DNA of 18,815 nt. Origin: CAIYPH01 sp043744375. Lineage in GTDB: Bacteria > Pseudomonadota > Alphaproteobacteria > Acetobacterales > Acetobacteraceae. Within the stretch, counting starts at the first letter, position 1. Every line of letters begins with the position of its first letter. The translations under genes were made by a program, and so were the position numbers. The notes below the pieces were generated by a model. The model was not told the DNA's origin and did not search any database. It was given only the letters and a program-made list of their open reading frames with translations. The stretch spans positions 1-18,815 of the forward strand of contig JAYTUU010000121.1 of NCBI GenBank assembly GCA_043744375.1. The letters run 5' to 3'. Of this stretch, positions 17,338 through 18,815 are shown in pieces.

Positions 17338-17345
17338 GGTGGGGG

Positions 17346-17363
17346 GCCTCCGGCTGCGGAGGC
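17346..17363 (-). promoter_or_regulatory. Hairpin overlapping the Shine-Dalgarno of the family-5 binding protein gene
   Basis: A perfect 7-bp stem (17346-17352 with 17357-17363, 4-base loop) contains GGAGG in its 3' arm in the transcript, 9 bases before the ATG. It could mask the ribosome-binding site. A weak promoter-like pair lies upstream (TTGACC at 17390-17395 and GACACT at 17367-17372, minus strand, 17-base spacing); the -10 match is poor. Confidence 0.35.
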
Positions 17364-17439
17364 GGGAGTGTCGGAGCAGGTGCGTGCGCGGTCAATCCCG
17401 GGGGGTGTGGATAACAGGGCAATCGCTTGAAGTAAGGCG

Positions 17440-17510
17440 GGGGCTTCGCCCCTCGACCCCACCAGGGGCCAAGCCCCTGGACCTTGTTGCCTGAAGGAAT
17501 GGTTTGGGGT
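17440..17510 (+). repeat. GC-rich stem-loop repeat, copy A
   Basis: Begins with a GGGGC/GCCCC mini-hairpin (17440-17452), then a perfect 8-bp stem CCAGGGGC/GCCCCTGG (17462-17480, loop CAA), then GGACC and a purine-rich tail ending in GGGG. The same order of elements recurs at 18732-18800 and, inverted, at 18666-18710. It looks like an abundant dispersed intergenic element. It directly abuts the transposase remnant. Confidence 0.7.
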
Positions 17511-17527
17511 GAGAGAGGGGGCCAACG

Positions 17528-17857
17528 GCGGAGCAGCACATCAAGGAAGGCAAGAACGCGGTCATCTGGACACGGCTGTCCTGCACGCGGTTCGCAGCCA
17601 ACGCGGTGCGGCTGCAACTACACGCCCTGGCCTACAATCTCGCCAACTTCCTCCGCGCCCTGGCGCTGCCCGAGGCGGTCAGGCACTGGTCACTGACCAC
17701 GCTGCGCGACCGGCTGGTCAAGATCGGCGCCAAGATCGTCCGGCATGGCCGCTCGATCGCCTTCCAGATGGCCGAGGTCATGGTGCGGTGTGCGCTGTTC
17801 CAGCAGATCCTCGATGCCATCGCGGCTTTGCGTCCATTGCCGCCGTCCCGATGTTGA
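17528..17857 (+). pseudogene. IS1380-type transposase, C-terminal remnant
   Basis: An open frame encodes about 109 residues matching, from recall, the extreme C-terminus of IS1380-family (DDE group 1) transposases: HIKEGKNAVIWTRLSCTRF, then VRLQLHALAYNLANFLRALA, WSLTTLRDRLVKIGAKIVRHGR and a final RCALFQQILDAIAALRPLP. Full transposases are roughly 400-460 residues, so three quarters of the gene, including most catalytic acidic residues, is missing. No suitable start codon or RBS is present at the left edge; the frame simply runs back to a stop at 17510 inside the neighbouring repeat. It is a dead fragment. It shows that this interval was a transposition target. Confidence 0.8.
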
Positions 17858-18084
17858 TGTTCGGCGTCAGACGGGGCCGATCTGGCTGGTGGCTGGAGAC
17901 GTGCGTCCCGAGGCAGGCGTGCAAGCCCAGATTTCTGCCGACACAGCGATCAACGATCAGGCGGCAAGGTTCCAGCAGTCTCGCCGGCGGGTCACCGTTG
18001 CTAAATGCCCGGTTTGGAGCTTATCGTTCCTCCGTGGCAGCCAAGGTGGCCGTCTATCGGGGGAATCCCGGAAAAGGAGGCTCT
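17858..18084. other. Intergenic region after the transposase remnant
   Basis: No gene is supported here. The first part probably contains the 3' end of the old insertion sequence, but I could not identify its terminal inverted repeat because the left end is lost. The last part must hold the promoter of the VOC gene and ends in its strong ribosome-binding site AAAAGGAGG. Confidence 0.4.
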
Positions 18085-18531
18085 ATGCCCATTCGCGTGG
18101 TTGAGCTCCATCATCCCGCCGTGCGCATCGCCGGCGATGATGCAAACCTTACCGCCAATCTCGCCTTCTATAACGGGCTTCTCGGGCTTGCCCCTGATCG
18201 TGGACGCCCAAACCTGCCGGGGGTGCCGGGTTTCTGGATCAACGTAGGTGAGATAGGGCAGATCCACTTGATCGGTGGAGCTTTGCCTTCCCCCTTCGTC
18301 AAGGCGCCGGATATGGACCCCGCGACGCCGCACGTCGCGCTTGCTGTGGCCGATATTAGCGAGGCGAAGGCTGAGTTGCAGGCACGAGGTGTCCCGTTCT
18401 GGTCGCTGATCGGCGTCGCCGGGCCACAGGCGGAACAGATTTTCCTGCACGACCCGCAGAAGAACATAATCGAATTGCACCAGGTGGACCAGTGCCGCTG
18501 CCGCGCAGTGAACCGGCTGCCGAAAGGGTAA
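18085..18531 (+). CDS. VOC/glyoxalase-fold protein
   Basis: A 148-residue protein of the vicinal-oxygen-chelate superfamily (glyoxalase, dioxygenase and fosfomycin-resistance relatives). It has two beta-alpha-beta-beta-beta modules: the first opens VELHHPAVRI and continues with LAFYNGLLGL, the second opens TPHVALAVADI and ends NIIELHQV. Possible metal ligands are H9 or H10, H61, H83 and E130, in the usual positions. The reaction cannot be inferred. The ATG at 18085 has a strong AAGGAGG 6 bases upstream; a much longer in-frame reading to 17509 crosses the transposase remnant in another frame and was rejected. It stands alone, between repeat copies, with less GC-biased third positions than the genes to its left, consistent with transfer. 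The last dozen residues (CRCRAVNRLPKG) look like an extension beyond the fold. Confidence 0.88.
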   Translation: MPIRVVELHHPAVRIAGDDANLTANLAFYNGLLGLAPDRGRPNLPGVPGFWINVGEIGQIHLIGGALPSPFVKAPDMDPATPHVALAVADISEAKAELQARGVPFWSLIGVAGPQAEQIFLHDPQKNIIELHQVDQCRCRAVNRLPKG

Positions 18532-18665
18532 GGCTTGCTTTTGGCCGCGAACCGCTGGTCGCCGACTGGTCGTTCCATTGTTCCGGCTGCGGCTGAAAGA
18601 CGCCGAGCGTAATCCGCTACAAGATCATCCCCTGCAAGTGGGCGGGCGATCCGCTTTAAAGTCAT
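18532..18665. other. Non-coding spacer
   Basis: I see no convincing gene, RNA or terminator in this stretch between the VOC gene and the repeat pair; open frames here are short or lie antisense to the VOC gene. Confidence 0.4.
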
Positions 18666-18710
18666 GCGGGTCTGGGGGCGCTTGCCCCCAGCGGGTCCAG
18701 GGCGGAGCCC
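18666..18710 (-). repeat. GC-rich stem-loop repeat, copy C (inverted)
   Basis: On the minus strand it reads GGGCTCCGCCC, then GACCCGC, then an 8-bp stem CTGGGGGC/GCCCCCAG (18672-18691, 4-base loop), then GACCC. This is the same plan as copies A and B in the opposite orientation, with different but still paired stem bases. Confidence 0.7.
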
Positions 18711-18731
18711 CATAAGCGCGAAGGTAAGGCC

Positions 18732-18800
18732 GGGCTCCGCCCAGACCCGCCAGGGACTTGAAGTCCCTGGACCCTCTTCCTTTAAGAAAGTGATGGGGTT
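18732..18800 (+). repeat. GC-rich stem-loop repeat, copy B
   Basis: Reads GGGCTCCGCCC, GACCCGC, then a perfect 10-bp stem CCAGGGACTT/AAGTCCCTGG (18750-18770, single-base loop), GGACCC, and a tail with AAGAAAG and GGGG like copy A. It lies head to head with copy C, 21 bp apart, so GGGCGGAGCCC (18700-18710) and GGGCTCCGCCC (18732-18742) form a further perfect 11-bp inverted repeat. Confidence 0.72.
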
Positions 18801-18815
18801 CCAAGGGCCGCCGGC

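Noticed and set aside
17406..17414. Perfect DnaA box (TTATCCACA on the minus strand)
   Set aside because: One isolated 9-mer is expected by chance several times per genome and nothing around it resembles an origin; kept only as a possible DnaA-titration site.
17509..18084. In-frame N-terminal extension of the VOC protein by 192 codons
   Set aside because: The extension runs through the transposase remnant in a different frame and has no domain; the internal ATG has a near-perfect Shine-Dalgarno and begins the VOC fold.

Overview
This window comes from a high-GC proteobacterial chromosome. The family-level look of the proteins (TypA, an alphaproteobacterial adenosine-kinase-like PfkB protein, a bactofilin, Liv-type transport) and the GC-rich stem-loop repeats suggest a Rhodospirillales/Acetobacteraceae-type alphaproteobacterium. 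That placement is an inference from recall and composition; no rRNA or marker search was possible.

Left part (1-4.9 kb): a housekeeping-like block. On the minus strand lie a PfkB sugar/nucleoside kinase, a 192-residue conserved unknown with four cysteines and a hydrophobic stretch, and the ribosome-associated GTPase TypA/BipA, in that order of transcription. Divergent from the kinase, on the plus strand, are a bactofilin (GTG start) and a small lipoprotein. An MFS exporter/importer (minus) converges on the lipoprotein.

Middle part (6.2-14.9 kb): the metabolic core. A minus-strand pair, a creatininase-family amidohydrolase and a beta-lactamase-fold serine hydrolase (EstB/class C-like) sharing an ATGA overlap, is divergent from a plus-strand branched-chain-amino-acid-type ABC operon: livH, livM, livG, livF, an acyl-CoA-ligase-like gene, and the periplasmic binding protein. 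Three 4-base stop/start overlaps tie livM-livG-livF-ligase together. The ligase-like protein has lost several residues normally needed for adenylate formation. A second creatininase-family gene and an orphan family-5 (peptide/nickel type) binding protein converge on the operon from the right. I infer that the block handles import and hydrolysis of one class of amide or cyclic amide, but the substrate cannot be read from the sequence.

Right part (17.3-18.8 kb): accessory DNA. It holds the C-terminal remnant of an IS1380-type transposase, an orphan VOC/glyoxalase-fold gene, and three copies of a GC-rich stem-loop repeat with compensated stem changes, two of them head to head at the window end. 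Another nested perfect inverted repeat sits at 6171-6241.

No rRNA, tRNA or CRISPR array was recognised. The most noteworthy observations are the degenerate ligase in the Liv operon, the paired and divergent creatininase-fold enzymes around it, the covarying repeat family, and Shine-Dalgarno sequences placed in the 3' arm of hairpins before at least two genes.
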